Positions 9,933-18,348 of a stretch of DNA of 64,000 nt are shown here, in pieces (position 1 is the stretch's first letter; each line of letters starts with the position of its first letter). The translations under genes and the position numbers were made by a program. Location of the stretch: the NCBI RefSeq assembly GCF_024198255.1, contig NZ_JAJVKW010000007.1, forward strand, positions 490,741 to 554,740. Direction: 5' to 3'. Under the pieces are notes generated by a model that was given only the letters and a program-made list of their open reading frames with translations, was not told where the DNA came from and searched no databases. This DNA is from Myxococcus guangdongensis. Its GTDB lineage: Bacteria; Myxococcota; Myxococcia; Myxococcales; Myxococcaceae.

Positions 9933-11263
9933 CGACCTTGGACCTGACGAAACTGCCCGACCACCTCAAGAGCCAGCGTTGGTTCTCCGGCAAGGCCTGG
10001 CCCATCAAGCAGGTCAGCGTGGTGGACCACGCCAACCTGGACGCCATCCCCTGCAACCTGTCGCTCGCCGTGGTGGAGGTCGTCTACGAGCTGGGGCAGC
10101 CGGAGCGCTACCTCCTGCCGGTGAAGCCGTCGTCGGACGGCATCAAGGACGCGCTCGAGGACGACGGGTGCCTGCGCGCGCTGTTCGACCTCATCCGCGA
10201 CGGCGCGCAGATTCCCTCCGCCTCCGGCCGCGTGGTGGGCGAGTGGATGGGTGGCCCCGAGGGACTGTTGGGCCTGACCTCCCCCGTCCCCGTGCGGCGG
10301 CTCCTGGTGGAGCAGAGCAACACGTCGGTGGTGCTCGGTGAGAAGGTCATCGTGAAGATCATCCGCAAGCTCGAGGCGGGCGTGAATCCCGAGTACGAGG
10401 TGGGGCGCTTCCTCGCCACGCGCACCTCGTTCCGCGCCACGCCCGTGCTCCTGGGGGCGCTGCGGCTGGAGGGCGCCGCCGGGGCCACGCTGGCGCTGGC
10501 GCACCGGTTCGTGCCCGACTCGGTGGACGGCTGGAAGTACACGCTGGACCGGATGCGCCAGGCGCGGCCGGTGGGCGACCGCTTCCTGAGCGAGATGGAG
10601 GAGCTGGGGGCGAGGCTGGGGGATTTGCACCAGGCCTTCGGCTCGGCGCCCGCGGACGACGCGGCCTTCGCGCCGGAACCGCTGCTGCAGGAGGACCTGC
10701 AGCGCTGGAGCGCGTCCATCGTGGGTGAGCTGGGCGTGACGCTGGCGGAGGCGGGCCGCCTGCATGCGGACCTGGAGGGGCGGCGCGAGAAGCTGGTGGA
10801 GTACGCGAGGCGGCTCGCGCAGGTGACACCGTCCGGGCAGAAGATTCGCATCCATGGAGACCTGCACCTGGGGCAGGTGCTGCGGGCCAACGACGAGTGG
10901 CTCATCTTCGACTTCGAGGGGGAGCCGGCCCGCAGCTTCACGTCACGACGGGAGAAGTACAGCCCGCTGCGCGACGTGGCGGGGATGATCCGCTCGTTCG
11001 ACTACGCGGAGGCCACGGTGGCGCTCGAGGGAGGGACGCCTCGGGGACGGGTGGGCCCCAGCCGCGATGCATTCCTGACGGGCTATCGCAAGGTGACCCA
11101 GGGAGCGGCCTTCCTGCCCTCGGACGACGCGGCATTCGACACGATGTTGCGCGCGTTCGAGCTGGAGAAGCTCCTGTACGAAGTGAGGTATGAGATGGCG
11201 AACCGGCCCGATTGGGTGCGCATCCCCGTCGAGGCCCTCATGCGGATGGAGGAAGGCCAGTGA
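9929..11263 (+). CDS. mak: Maltokinase
   Basis: ATP-dependent kinase forming maltose-1-phosphate, the GlgE donor. The product is 444 aa from the ATG overlapping the treS stop; a longer in-frame upstream start lies inside treS and is rejected. The N-terminal cap begins LPDHLKSQRWFSGKAWPIKQ, the usual maltokinase signature. The aminoglycoside-phosphotransferase-like C-lobe has IHGDLHLGQVL (catalytic Asp311) and the metal-binding IFDFEGEPARS. The tail RPDWVRIPVEAL is also family-like. In many actinobacteria this domain is fused to TreS; here it is a separate, coupled gene. The stop overlaps the GTG start of glgB by 4 bp. Confidence 0.95.
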
Positions 11264-13464
11264 GGAAGCCCGCGGAAAAGGCGCAGGTCGACGCGGAGTT
11301 GCAGCGCGTGGTGGAGCTGCGGCACCCGGAGCCCCACTCCGTGCTGGGCATCCATCCGGACGGTGACGGCGTGGTGGTTCGCGCCTTCCGTCCGGAAGCC
11401 GTCGCCATCCACGTGCTCCCGGAGTTCGGCGGGCGCGTGCCGATGAACCACCGGCTGGGCGGCGTCTTCGAGGCGCGGGTGAACGGCCGCGACAAGACCT
11501 TCAGCTACCTGCTGGAGGTGGAGTACCCCGGCAAGCGCGTCTTCACGCTGAGAGACCCCTACAGCTTCCTGCCCACGCTCGGGGAGATGGACCTGTACTA
11601 CGCGGGCGAGGGGCGCCACGAGCGGCTCTGGGAGCGGATGGGCGCGCACCTGAGTCACCACAACGGCACGCGGGGCGTGGCCTTCGCGGTGTGGGCGCCC
11701 ACGGCCGCGGGCGTGTCCGTGGTGGGGGACTTCAACAGCTGGGATGGGCGGCTGCACGCCATGCGGCGCATGGGCGCCTCCGGCATCTGGGAGCTGTTCG
11801 TCCCCGAGGTGGGTGAAGGGGCGCGCTACAAGTTCGAGATTCGTCCGGGCCAGGGTGGACCCCGGGTGTTGAAGTCGGACCCGTTCGCGTTCCGCACGGA
11901 GGTGCCTCCGGCGACGGCGTCGGTGGTGCACGACCTGGGGCGGTACGACTGGGGGGATGCGCCGTGGTTGGAGACGCGCGCGAAGCACGAGGACGTCGCG
12001 CACCAGCCCTGGAGCGTCTACGAGGTGCACCTGGGGAGCTGGCGCCGCGTGGTCGAGGATGGCGACCGGCCGATGACGTACCGGGAGATGGCGCCCGCGC
12101 TGTCGGAGTACGTGAAGTCCATGGGCTTCACCCACGTGGAGCTGTTGCCCGTGTCGGAGCATCCGTACGGCGGCTCGTGGGGGTACCAGGTCAGCGGGTA
12201 CTACGCGCCCACGGCGCGCTTCGGACATCCGGATGACTTCCGCTTCCTGGTGGACCACCTGCACCAGGAGGGCATCGGCGTCATCGTGGACTGGGTGCCC
12301 GGACACTTCCCCCGGGACGCGCACGCGCTGGGCGAGTTCGACGGCACCGCGCTGTACGAGCACGCGGACCCTCGCAAGGGGGCGCAGCCGGATTGGGGGA
12401 CGCTGGTCTTCAACTTCGGCCGCAACGAGGTGCGCAACTTCCTCATCGCGAACGCGCTGTTCTGGATCGAGGAGTACCACATCGACGGACTGCGCGTGGA
12501 CGCGGTGGCGTCGATGCTCTACCTCGACTACAGCCGCAAGCAGGGTGAGTGGATCCCCAATCGCTGGGGTGGCCGCGAGAACGAGGAGGCCATCCAGTTC
12601 CTGCGCGAGCTCAACGACACCGTGCGCCGCAAGCACCCGGGCGTGGTGGTGATCGCCGAGGAGTCCACGGCGTGGCCGAAAGTCTCCGCGCCGACGAGCG
12701 AGGGCGGCCTGGGCTTCCACTTCAAGTGGAACATGGGGTGGATGCACGACACGCTGTCGTACTTCTCGAAGGACCCCATCTACCGGCAGTACCACCACAA
12801 CCAGCTGACGTTCGGGCTGCTGTATGCGTTCAGCGAGCACTTCATGTTGCCGCTGAGCCATGACGAGGTGGTGCACGGCAAGGGCAGCCTGTACGGGCGG
12901 ATGCCGGGAGACCCGTGGCAGAAGCGGGCGAACCTGCGCGCGCTGTTCGCGTGGATGTGGGCGCATCCGGGCAAGAAGCTGCTCTTCATGGGTGGCGAGT
13001 TCGGCCAGCCGGCGGAGTGGAACCACGACAAGAGCCTGGACTGGCACCTGACGCAGGACCCGGGGCACGGAGGCATCCAGCGGCTGGTGGCGACGCTGAA
13101 CCGTGTGTACCGGGAGCTGCCGGCACTGCACGACGCGGACAGCGAGCCGGTGGGGTTCCAGTGGTTGCAGCCGGACTCGGCGTCGTCGAACGTGTTGGCG
13201 TTCGTGCGGCGCTCGCGGCAGCCCGGGCGTCACGTGGTGTGCGTGGCGAACCTGTCGCCGTCCGTGCGTGAGAACTACCGCGTGGGCTTCCCGTTGCACG
13301 CGAGCTACGCGGAGGTGGTCAACTCCGACGCGGGAGAGTTCGGGGGTTCCAACGTGGGGAACATGGGACAGCTCCATACGGAGCCCACGCCGTGGGATGG
13401 ACAGCCCGCGTCCGCGCTGATCACCCTGCCCCCGTTGTCCGTGCTGTGGTTCACGCCGGGCTGA
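11260..13464 (+). CDS. glgB: 1,4-alpha-glucan branching enzyme
   Basis: Cytosolic GH13 enzyme that introduces alpha-1,6 branches into the glucan made by GlgE. It is 734 aa from a GTG at 11260 overlapping the mak stop (GTGA), which is full length with the N1 extension (~1-105), the N2/CBM48 domain (FAVWAPTAAGVSVVGDFNSW), the barrel, and a C-terminal beta domain. Catalytic residues: Asp414 in GLRVDAVASMLYLDYSR, Glu467 in VIAEESTAWP, and Asp535 in LPLSHDEVVHGKGSL. NRWGGRENEEAI is also typical. It is last in the operon and a strong hairpin begins seven bases after the stop. Confidence 0.97.
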   Translation: MRKPAEKAQVDAELQRVVELRHPEPHSVLGIHPDGDGVVVRAFRPEAVAIHVLPEFGGRVPMNHRLGGVFEARVNGRDKTFSYLLEVEYPGKRVFTLRDPYSFLPTLGEMDLYYAGEGRHERLWERMGAHLSHHNGTRGVAFAVWAPTAAGVSVVGDFNSWDGRLHAMRRMGASGIWELFVPEVGEGARYKFEIRPGQGGPRVLKSDPFAFRTEVPPATASVVHDLGRYDWGDAPWLETRAKHEDVAHQPWSVYEVHLGSWRRVVEDGDRPMTYREMAPALSEYVKSMGFTHVELLPVSEHPYGGSWGYQVSGYYAPTARFGHPDDFRFLVDHLHQEGIGVIVDWVPGHFPRDAHALGEFDGTALYEHADPRKGAQPDWGTLVFNFGRNEVRNFLIANALFWIEEYHIDGLRVDAVASMLYLDYSRKQGEWIPNRWGGRENEEAIQFLRELNDTVRRKHPGVVVIAEESTAWPKVSAPTSEGGLGFHFKWNMGWMHDTLSYFSKDPIYRQYHHNQLTFGLLYAFSEHFMLPLSHDEVVHGKGSLYGRMPGDPWQKRANLRALFAWMWAHPGKKLLFMGGEFGQPAEWNHDKSLDWHLTQDPGHGGIQRLVATLNRVYRELPALHDADSEPVGFQWLQPDSASSNVLAFVRRSRQPGRHVVCVANLSPSVRENYRVGFPLHASYAEVVNSDAGEFGGSNVGNMGQLHTEPTPWDGQPASALITLPPLSVLWFTPG

Positions 13465-13470
13465 GACTTC

Positions 13471-13501
13471 CGTGGGCGGCGCATGTTTCACGCCGCCCAC
13501 G
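13471..13501 (+). terminator. Strong hairpin closing the glgE-treS-mak-glgB operon
   Basis: CGTGGGCGGCG at 13471-13481 pairs perfectly with CGCCGCCCACG at 13491-13501, an 11-bp GC-rich stem with a 9-base loop. It begins seven bases after the glgB stop. No clear T-run follows, so it may act as an intrinsic terminator of the weak-U type common in GC-rich bacteria, or as a 3' stabiliser. Confidence 0.8.
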
Positions 13502-14054
13502 CGATGTCTGCCTATTCAACAAGACAATCGCAGACAATTTATGTTTGTCTATGATTGATTTGCCATGCTCCGAAAACCACTAAACATCGGAGCATGTAGG
13601 CATCGCCCTCGTTACGGACGCCCTCGCGCCCGCGAAAACCACTAAACATCAGAGCATGTAGGCATTGCCCTTGGAATGGAGGGATTTTCAGGTCGCGCCG
13701 AGGCACTGATAAAGCGTGCATGTAGGCATCGCGATCAGGATCGCAGGTGATCGCGAGCACGACCGATTGCGTGCGCGGACAGGGGTGAAGAACCCACCTA
13801 CACTCAAGAGCAGCGAGTCGAAATCTCGAGTGATTCCAGGCGGATACCACCCAACACCTGAGAATGACTGAACAAATCGAGCGGACTCTGTCGCGCAAGC
13901 AACCTGCATGTTCGTTCATGTAGGCATGGCGATCCTGATCCGACAGTGATCCTCACGCGCCGCACCGAACTTCGGGTTGAAAAGAAACCTACCAAAAGTA
14001 AGTTACTGGAAGTACCCAACGGCCCGTCGGTGGCCTCGGCCCGGAGCTTCCGCC
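13502..14054. other. Geneless, comparatively AT-rich interval with short repeats
   Basis: No convincing gene is seen on either strand over ~550 bp; the open frames here lack codon bias, known motifs and good starts. Base composition is visibly less GC-rich than in the neighbours. The interval holds a small hairpin (AGACAA 13532-13537 with TTGTCT 13545-13550), four copies of CATGTAGGCAT (annotated separately), and the inverted pair GCGATC/GATCGC around 13731-13757. It looks like a relic or regulatory/RNA region between glgB and the oxidoreductase. Confidence 0.5.
13571..13927. repeat. Four copies of a short dispersed repeat (core CATGTAGGCAT)
   Basis: The 11-base core occurs at 13593-13603, 13655-13665, 13719-13729 and 13917-13927, all in the same orientation, spaced 62, 64 and 198 bp apart. 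The first two copies share a longer unit of about 41 bases (13571-13611 and 13633-13673) with only three differences; the third and fourth share only the core plus a few flanking bases. The first copy also forms a stem: ATGCTCCG at 13565-13572 with CGGAGCAT at 13588-13595. Function unknown. Confidence 0.7.
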
Positions 14055-14669
14055 ATGCATGCCCTCATCGTTGTCGCGCATCCCGAATCGACGTCGCTCA
14101 CCCACGGCATCGCGGCGCGGATTGGGGCTGGGGTGGTGAGCGCGGGGCATTCATTCGAGGTCGCGGACCTGGCGGCGGAGGGGTTCGATCCAAGGTTCAG
14201 TGAGGGGGACCTGGCGGTGCATCGAAGGCAGGAGACGCCGCCTCGGGATGTCCTGGTGGAGCAGGCGCGGATCGACCGCTCGGACACGTTGGTGTTGGTC
14301 TACCCCGTGTATTGGTGGTCGATGCCGGCGTTGATGAAGGGCTGGATCGATCGGGTGTTCTCGAACGGCTGGGCGTTCGACTTCGGGTTGGACACGGGGT
14401 TGGAGAAGAAGCTGCGGCACCTGAAGGTGCACCTGATCGCCATCGCCGGCGCGGACCTGCGAACCTATGCGCGGCACGGGTACTTCGGTGCGATGAAGAC
14501 GCAGATCGACCACGGCATCTTCGACTACTGCGGAGCCAAGGTCGTCACCTCGGAGCTGCTGGTCGACTCGGAGACCCAGGCGCCCGAAATCCACCTCGCG
14601 GCGGCACAGGCACTCGGGAAGAAGCTCTTCGGCGCCACGGGGCAGGCACAGAGCACCACTGCGGCCTGA
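14055..14669 (+). CDS. Flavodoxin-fold NAD(P)H oxidoreductase (quinone reductase-like)
   Basis: The product is 204 aa from the ATG at 14055. It begins MHALIVVAHPESTSLTHGIA, the FMN-phosphate binding start of the NQO1/MdaB/KefF family, followed by VADLAAEGFDP. LVLVYPVYWWSMPALMKGWIDRVFSNGWAFDF is the family flavin-contact loop, then HLIAIAGADLRTYARHGY and a C-terminal helix. It should bind FAD or FMN and reduce quinones or similar electrophiles by two-electron transfer in the cytosol. It appears monocistronic and follows the geneless repeat region. The precise substrate cannot be told. Confidence 0.85.
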   Translation: MHALIVVAHPESTSLTHGIAARIGAGVVSAGHSFEVADLAAEGFDPRFSEGDLAVHRRQETPPRDVLVEQARIDRSDTLVLVYPVYWWSMPALMKGWIDRVFSNGWAFDFGLDTGLEKKLRHLKVHLIAIAGADLRTYARHGYFGAMKTQIDHGIFDYCGAKVVTSELLVDSETQAPEIHLAAAQALGKKLFGATGQAQSTTAA

Positions 14670-14748
14670 ACCGGCGCGCACAGTCCCTGGATGCACAGCG
14701 TAGATTCGGGCTGCAGTCCATTGAGGATGTGACGATGGGACGCTGGTG

Positions 14749-15099
14749 ATGGATTTCGAGAAGCTCATCGAACAGTTCGCACTGAACGTGGCAGCGCAGA
14801 CCGAGGCCATCTTTCGGGGGGATGCCAGGACCGGGAACAAGCACGCCAGGAAGTACGGCGCCGCCGTCGACACGCTCCTCGCCCACGGCAACGAAGGGCG
14901 CGATGCTCTCCTCGTCCTGCTCAAGCACGAGAGAATGGATGTGCGCGTGATGGCGGCCGCGCATCTCCTCCGCTATCGGACAGCCGAGGCCAAGGCGGTC
15001 TTGGAAGAGGCCGCCAAGGGCAAGGGGCTTGTCCCCTTCGGAGCGCAGCAGGCCTTGAAGCGCTGGGAAGAAGGAACCTGGGCGCTCGACCCGGGGTAG
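14749..15099 (+). CDS. DUF2019-type HEAT-like protein
   Basis: This is a 116-residue all-alpha protein from the ATG at 14749; an adjacent in-frame GTG at 14746 adds one residue. The second half, LLKHERMDVRVMAAAHLLRY followed by GLVPFGAQQALKRWEEGTW, matches what I recall of the DUF2019 family, a short HEAT-like repeat fold often encoded as lone small proteins near polymorphic toxins. There is no signal peptide. It is convergent with the next gene, six bases away. Function unknown; an immunity-type role is only a possibility. Confidence 0.65.
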   Translation: MDFEKLIEQFALNVAAQTEAIFRGDARTGNKHARKYGAAVDTLLAHGNEGRDALLVLLKHERMDVRVMAAAHLLRYRTAEAKAVLEEAAKGKGLVPFGAQQALKRWEEGTWALDPG

Positions 15100-15104
15100 T
15101 CCGC

Positions 15105-16568
15105 TCAGGACGCGGGGCGATAGCGCACGATTCGCAGGGAGCCGAGCACGCCGCGGAACGAGGTGATGGACGCGATGCGCTCCTTCCCACCCACCTGTGT
15201 CCATTCGAGCACGTGGACGCTCATGCGCCCTCCACGGTCCTCGGTCACGAGCACGGCACTCGCCTTCTTGCCCGAGTAGTGGACCATCGACTGCCGGAAG
15301 GTCCGATGGACTTCGCGATTGCCGGACTCCTGTGCCAGTCCTCGCAGGAAGACCCTCGGCGTCGTCGCGTCCCACAGGACGAACTCTCCGCCCCGGAGCC
15401 TCTGCTCCAGGCTGGCGACGACTTCGCGTGCCGTGGTGACTCCGGGGTCGCTCCCGCACTCACCCTCACAGCCGTACGCCTCGCCGTCACTGCGCTTCGC
15501 ACACGCCTCGACGCAGGACTTGCTGACCTGCGCTTGCTTCTCGCGAGCCTCCTCGAGCGACTCGCGCACACCTTGGGAACGGTCGTCCGCGATGAAGCTG
15601 GCGTCGTCCAGGTGGAACAACCCGGCGGCCTCGACGAGCCCCTCATCGTTCACGACCGCGAGCGCGGTCCTCGCCGCCGCAAGCTGGGCCGCATCATCCA
15701 GGGCTGACACCTCCATCCAGGACTTCCGCGCCTCGGAATCGTCCGACTCGAGGTCCACCTTGTCGAACAGAGCCGCGGCCTCCCGAGCCACGACCAGCGC
15801 CGTGCCATGGCTCCCTTCCTCCGGGAACTTCGCGAGCATCTGCGCCGGCGTGTCCTGGGACCACGCAAGCGTCCGCGCCCACAAGGTCTCCACCTCGAAG
15901 CGCGGCGCCCAGACCACCTTCGCCTGGGTGTCGTTGCGCGCGGCCGCCTGCTTGCGCTCGAACGCGAACGTACGGACCTTCTCGTACGCGGCGGCCTCCG
16001 CCTCCGGCCGGTACGGGTCATCCCCCTCCACGTAGACCCGCAGGTCGCTCAGGCAAGTGTCCTCGTACTTGGAGCCGGGATACGTCGTCACGAGCGTGAG
16101 CCGGACACCCTCGACCGTCGCGGGCACGGGCAGCCGCACCTCCTGCCAGCCCTGCACGTCGATCAACTCCACCTCCAGCGGCAACCCGGTGGTCCGGGCA
16201 CCTGTCTCCCCCTGCACCAGCGGCTCGAACCGCACCTTGCGCGGACGCGCGTTCGCTTTGAAGAGCTTCGCGGACTTCTGGTAGCCGTTGCGCACGAAGA
16301 TGCGGTAGCGCTTCGCCTTCGTCAGCGCGGGGCCCCACCACTCCAGCGACGCCCCCTCCCCTCGCCCTTTCACGCCCTCCACCCACGCCGTGGCTGGATC
16401 ATCGTCCGCGACATAGAGCGGCAGATAGTTCTGCTCATGCTTGTTCCAGCCGCTCTCCAGGAACGAGGACGCCGTCACGCGGCGGGGATGCAGCCGTTGC
16501 GCGGTCCCCGCATCAGGCTCGAGCATTAGGGACGGCGCGGCGGCGAGCAGCAGCGACAGCAGCATCAT
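15105..16568 (-). CDS. Exported protein with NADase-type glycan-binding (discoidin-like) domain
   Basis: The product is 487 aa from the ATG at 16568, the start that gives a clean signal peptide (MMLLSLLLAAAPSLM); a longer upstream start is disfavoured. Residues ~25-180 resemble the discoidin/F5-8C-like NADase-type glycan-binding domain: FLESGWNKHEQNYLPLYVAD, DDPATAWVEGVKGRGEGASL, YRIFVRNGYQKSAKLFKANA. The rest is an uncharacterised alpha/beta region with a Cys cluster (CVEACAKRSDGEAYGCEGEC) around residue 375 and a C-terminal beta-rich segment. It probably acts in the periplasm or at the surface, possibly binding sugars. It lies 34 bp downstream of lanC on the same strand, so read-through is possible, though nothing ties it to lanthipeptide synthesis. 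Confidence 0.75.
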   Translation of the reverse strand: MMLLSLLLAAAPSLMLEPDAGTAQRLHPRRVTASSFLESGWNKHEQNYLPLYVADDDPATAWVEGVKGRGEGASLEWWGPALTKAKRYRIFVRNGYQKSAKLFKANARPRKVRFEPLVQGETGARTTGLPLEVELIDVQGWQEVRLPVPATVEGVRLTLVTTYPGSKYEDTCLSDLRVYVEGDDPYRPEAEAAAYEKVRTFAFERKQAAARNDTQAKVVWAPRFEVETLWARTLAWSQDTPAQMLAKFPEEGSHGTALVVAREAAALFDKVDLESDDSEARKSWMEVSALDDAAQLAAARTALAVVNDEGLVEAAGLFHLDDASFIADDRSQGVRESLEEAREKQAQVSKSCVEACAKRSDGEAYGCEGECGSDPGVTTAREVVASLEQRLRGGEFVLWDATTPRVFLRGLAQESGNREVHRTFRQSMVHYSGKKASAVLVTEDRGGRMSVHVLEWTQVGGKERIASITSFRGVLGSLRIVRYRPAS

Positions 16569-16602
16569 CGGGGCGTCCCTTCGTCCAAGGCTGGCTGACA
16601 GG

Positions 16603-17799
16603 CTACTCCGCATCGCGAAGGGACATCAGCAGCACCCGGTCCCAACTCGGCTCCACCGCCGAAGCCGCGGCGAGCAACGTCAGCGCGATGCCCGCCGTTC
16701 CCTCCAACAGCCCCGGACGCTCCACCCACGCGGGCGCCCCCCGCGCATCCTGCCCCCAGAAGGCATACCCCCCGATTCCTCGCCCCGGCTGCCACGAGCG
16801 CAGCACATGCTCCAGCCACCGCCGCGCCGCGCTCTCGAAGAGTTCCTCCCCCGTGGCCTGATGGAACCGGTTGTAGATGTGGAGCAGCCCCGCCGAGCCA
16901 TGACACAGCGGAGCGTCCTTCACGCCCGAGTCCTCCAATGGGCGCATCGCCGCATCACGAGCCAGCTCCAGCGCGTCGGACTCCCAGCGGGACTCACCGA
17001 CATCACGGGCCGCAGTGAACAGCACCAGCGATACCCCAGGGTCTCCGTAACACCACGCGGCGCGCGCAGGCCGCGGCGTCCTGCCACGAACCACCTGGTG
17101 CGGAAATCGCCGGCCCACCTGTGGCAGCCGCTGCGCCATCACCCAGGACCACACATCGTCCAACAAGCCTCGGGCCGCGGACTCCGCCACCCCCGCCCTC
17201 ACGGCCCCCGCCAGCACCGCGATGACTCCCGGCACGCCATGCGCCACGCCCAGGTCATGGCCACCCTCGGGAGACTCACGCCGCCAGGTCTCCCCCAGCC
17301 GAGCCACCACACCCTCCAGGCAACGCCGTGCCTCCACCCGAGGCAGCCGCTCCAGCGCATACACCCCCAACCCCACCAACCCCGAGAGCAGCTCCACCGG
17401 CCCCGTCCAAGGAGCCACGACCAACCGCTCCGCCAGCGCCGCGTCCACCTCCTCCAACGCGTCGTCGCCCTCCCCCAGGTGCTCCAACGCCCACGCCACG
17501 CCACTCACACCCGAGTGCAGCGACATCCCCATCGGACGTGACGCCACCGCCTCCATCGCGTCATCCAACAACCCGCGCGCCACACCCGCGAAGTCCTCGG
17601 AGGCGTCCACCTTGTCCAACCAGGCGAACAGCAGCGCCAACCCCGAGTCCCCCGACGCCAGTGATGCATCGGGAGCACGACCCGGGAGCATCTCCGCGAG
17701 CGCCCGCGCCAACCCATGAACGACCCGGAGCACCTCTTCCCGAAGCGCGCCCTCCACCAGGGGCCGCCACTTCGCGGAGCAGTCCACGTCGCCGCTCAT
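16603..17799 (-). CDS. lanC: Lanthionine synthetase C-family cyclase
   Basis: The product is 398 aa, the length of class I LanC cyclases. The double alpha-barrel shows HSGVSGVAWALEHL, a catalytic-type His187 in LGVAHGVPG, and the zinc ligands Cys250 in AAWCYGDPG and Cys299-His300 in LCHGSAGLLHIY; EGTAGIALTLLA closes the last helices. It would add the cysteine thiol to dehydroserine or dehydrothreonine in the precursor encoded 192 bp upstream on the same strand. LanB is a separate divergent gene, so this is a class I system. A stem-loop in the gap between precursor and lanC probably lowers its expression relative to the precursor. Confidence 0.95.
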   Translation of the reverse strand: MSGDVDCSAKWRPLVEGALREEVLRVVHGLARALAEMLPGRAPDASLASGDSGLALLFAWLDKVDASEDFAGVARGLLDDAMEAVASRPMGMSLHSGVSGVAWALEHLGEGDDALEEVDAALAERLVVAPWTGPVELLSGLVGLGVYALERLPRVEARRCLEGVVARLGETWRRESPEGGHDLGVAHGVPGVIAVLAGAVRAGVAESAARGLLDDVWSWVMAQRLPQVGRRFPHQVVRGRTPRPARAAWCYGDPGVSLVLFTAARDVGESRWESDALELARDAAMRPLEDSGVKDAPLCHGSAGLLHIYNRFHQATGEELFESAARRWLEHVLRSWQPGRGIGGYAFWGQDARGAPAWVERPGLLEGTAGIALTLLAAASAVEPSWDRVLLMSLRDAE

Positions 17800-17906
17800 G
17801 TTTCATGTCTCAAGACGTCTCGCACCACACAAACCCATCACAGACAAGTGCACCGGGTCTGAAACAACACCGGACCTGATACATCCTCGACCCAGCTCGC
17901 GCGACA

Positions 17907-17941
17907 GGGTGCCCAGCCAACAACGGGCTGACCGGGCACCC
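17907..17941 (-). terminator. Stem-loop between precursor gene and lanC
   Basis: GGGTGCCC (17907-17914) pairs with GGGCACCC (17934-17941), and inside it CAGCC pairs with GGCTG around a 7-base loop with a small bulge. It sits 50 bp after the precursor stop and 107 bp before lanC. Lantibiotic operons commonly carry a leaky terminator or processing hairpin here so that precursor is made in excess. No T-tract is present. Confidence 0.65.
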
Positions 17942-17991
17942 CAGGCCTTCGACTCCCGCATCACGGTGAGCACCGCGACACGGAAAGACGA

Positions 17992-18198
17992 CTACGGATC
18001 GATCTGACCGGCGACCTCGGGCGAGGTCTCGATCACACCGCACTTGCCCGAGGGGAAGTTGGTGTAGGGGTTGGTGGTGCCGGTGCCACCGACAACGCCA
18101 TCCAGCATCTGCAGCGCACCCTCGTCCATGGAGCGCAGCGTCTCGCGGTGAAGGGTGAGCTTGCGCTTCGCGGCGACCGTCTTCTTCGGCTCGTTCAC
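17992..18198 (-). CDS. lanA: Class I lanthipeptide precursor peptide
   Basis: This 68-residue peptide starts at a GTG (18198) preceded by AGGAG at five bases. The leader contains KLTLHRETLRSMDEGALQML, the class I leader motif pattern (KLxLxKETLRxL), and ends in LDGVVGG, a double-glycine site suited to the C39 peptidase of the exporter. The predicted core (30 residues, starting TGTTNPYTNFPSGKC) has one Cys (core position 15), five Thr and two Ser, so at most one thioether ring can form; the nearest Ser, three residues before the Cys, would give a small S-x-x-C ring. It is divergent from lanB and upstream of lanC. The antisense open frame across it is rejected. Confidence 0.9.
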   Translation of the reverse strand: MNEPKKTVAAKRKLTLHRETLRSMDEGALQMLDGVVGGTGTTNPYTNFPSGKCGVIETSPEVAGQIDP

Positions 18199-18297
18199 AA
18201 GAACTCCTGATCAGTGAGGGGGACGACGACACGGGTTTCACGTCACGAAACATGACGCGGTGCAAAATCCGCCACGGTGAACGACCGCAGCGGACCA

Positions 18298-18328
18298 CTT
18301 GACTCCTAACTCAAACAATCAAGTCAAG
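18298..18328. promoter_or_regulatory. Inverted repeat in the precursor/lanB divergent promoter region
   Basis: CTTGACT at 18298-18304 is repeated inverted as AGTCAAG at 18322-18328, a perfect 7-bp pair with a 17-bp spacer, centred just upstream of the lanB start. The left arm includes TTGACT, a good -35-like hexamer for lanB, so the arms could form an operator over the promoter. A second small dyad (CGTCA 18241-18245, TGACG 18253-18257) lies nearer the precursor. No regulator gene is found inside the cluster. Confidence 0.4.
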
Positions 18329-18348
18329 AAAAGGTGGGTCATAAAGAA

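Noticed and set aside
13539..13919. 126-residue minus-strand open frame in the repeat interval
   Set aside because: Its resembling peptides (DAYMLRCL, QCLHALMF, DAYMHALS) only reflect the DNA repeat; there is no codon bias, ribosome site or motif.
13571..13927. Possible CRISPR array
   Set aside because: Only two copies share a long repeat, the other two keep just 11-15 bases, the third interval is three times longer, and no cas gene is near. The copies are too diverged for an active array.
14184..14196. tRNA-like GGTTCGATCC segment
   Set aside because: It falls inside the oxidoreductase coding sequence and no cloverleaf arms surround it.
17798..18007. Plus-strand open frame across the lanthipeptide precursor's 3' flank, considered as a second precursor
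   Set aside because: It is antisense to the precursor end and the intergenic hairpin, has no leader motif or double glycine, and its codon pattern is unlike the real genes.
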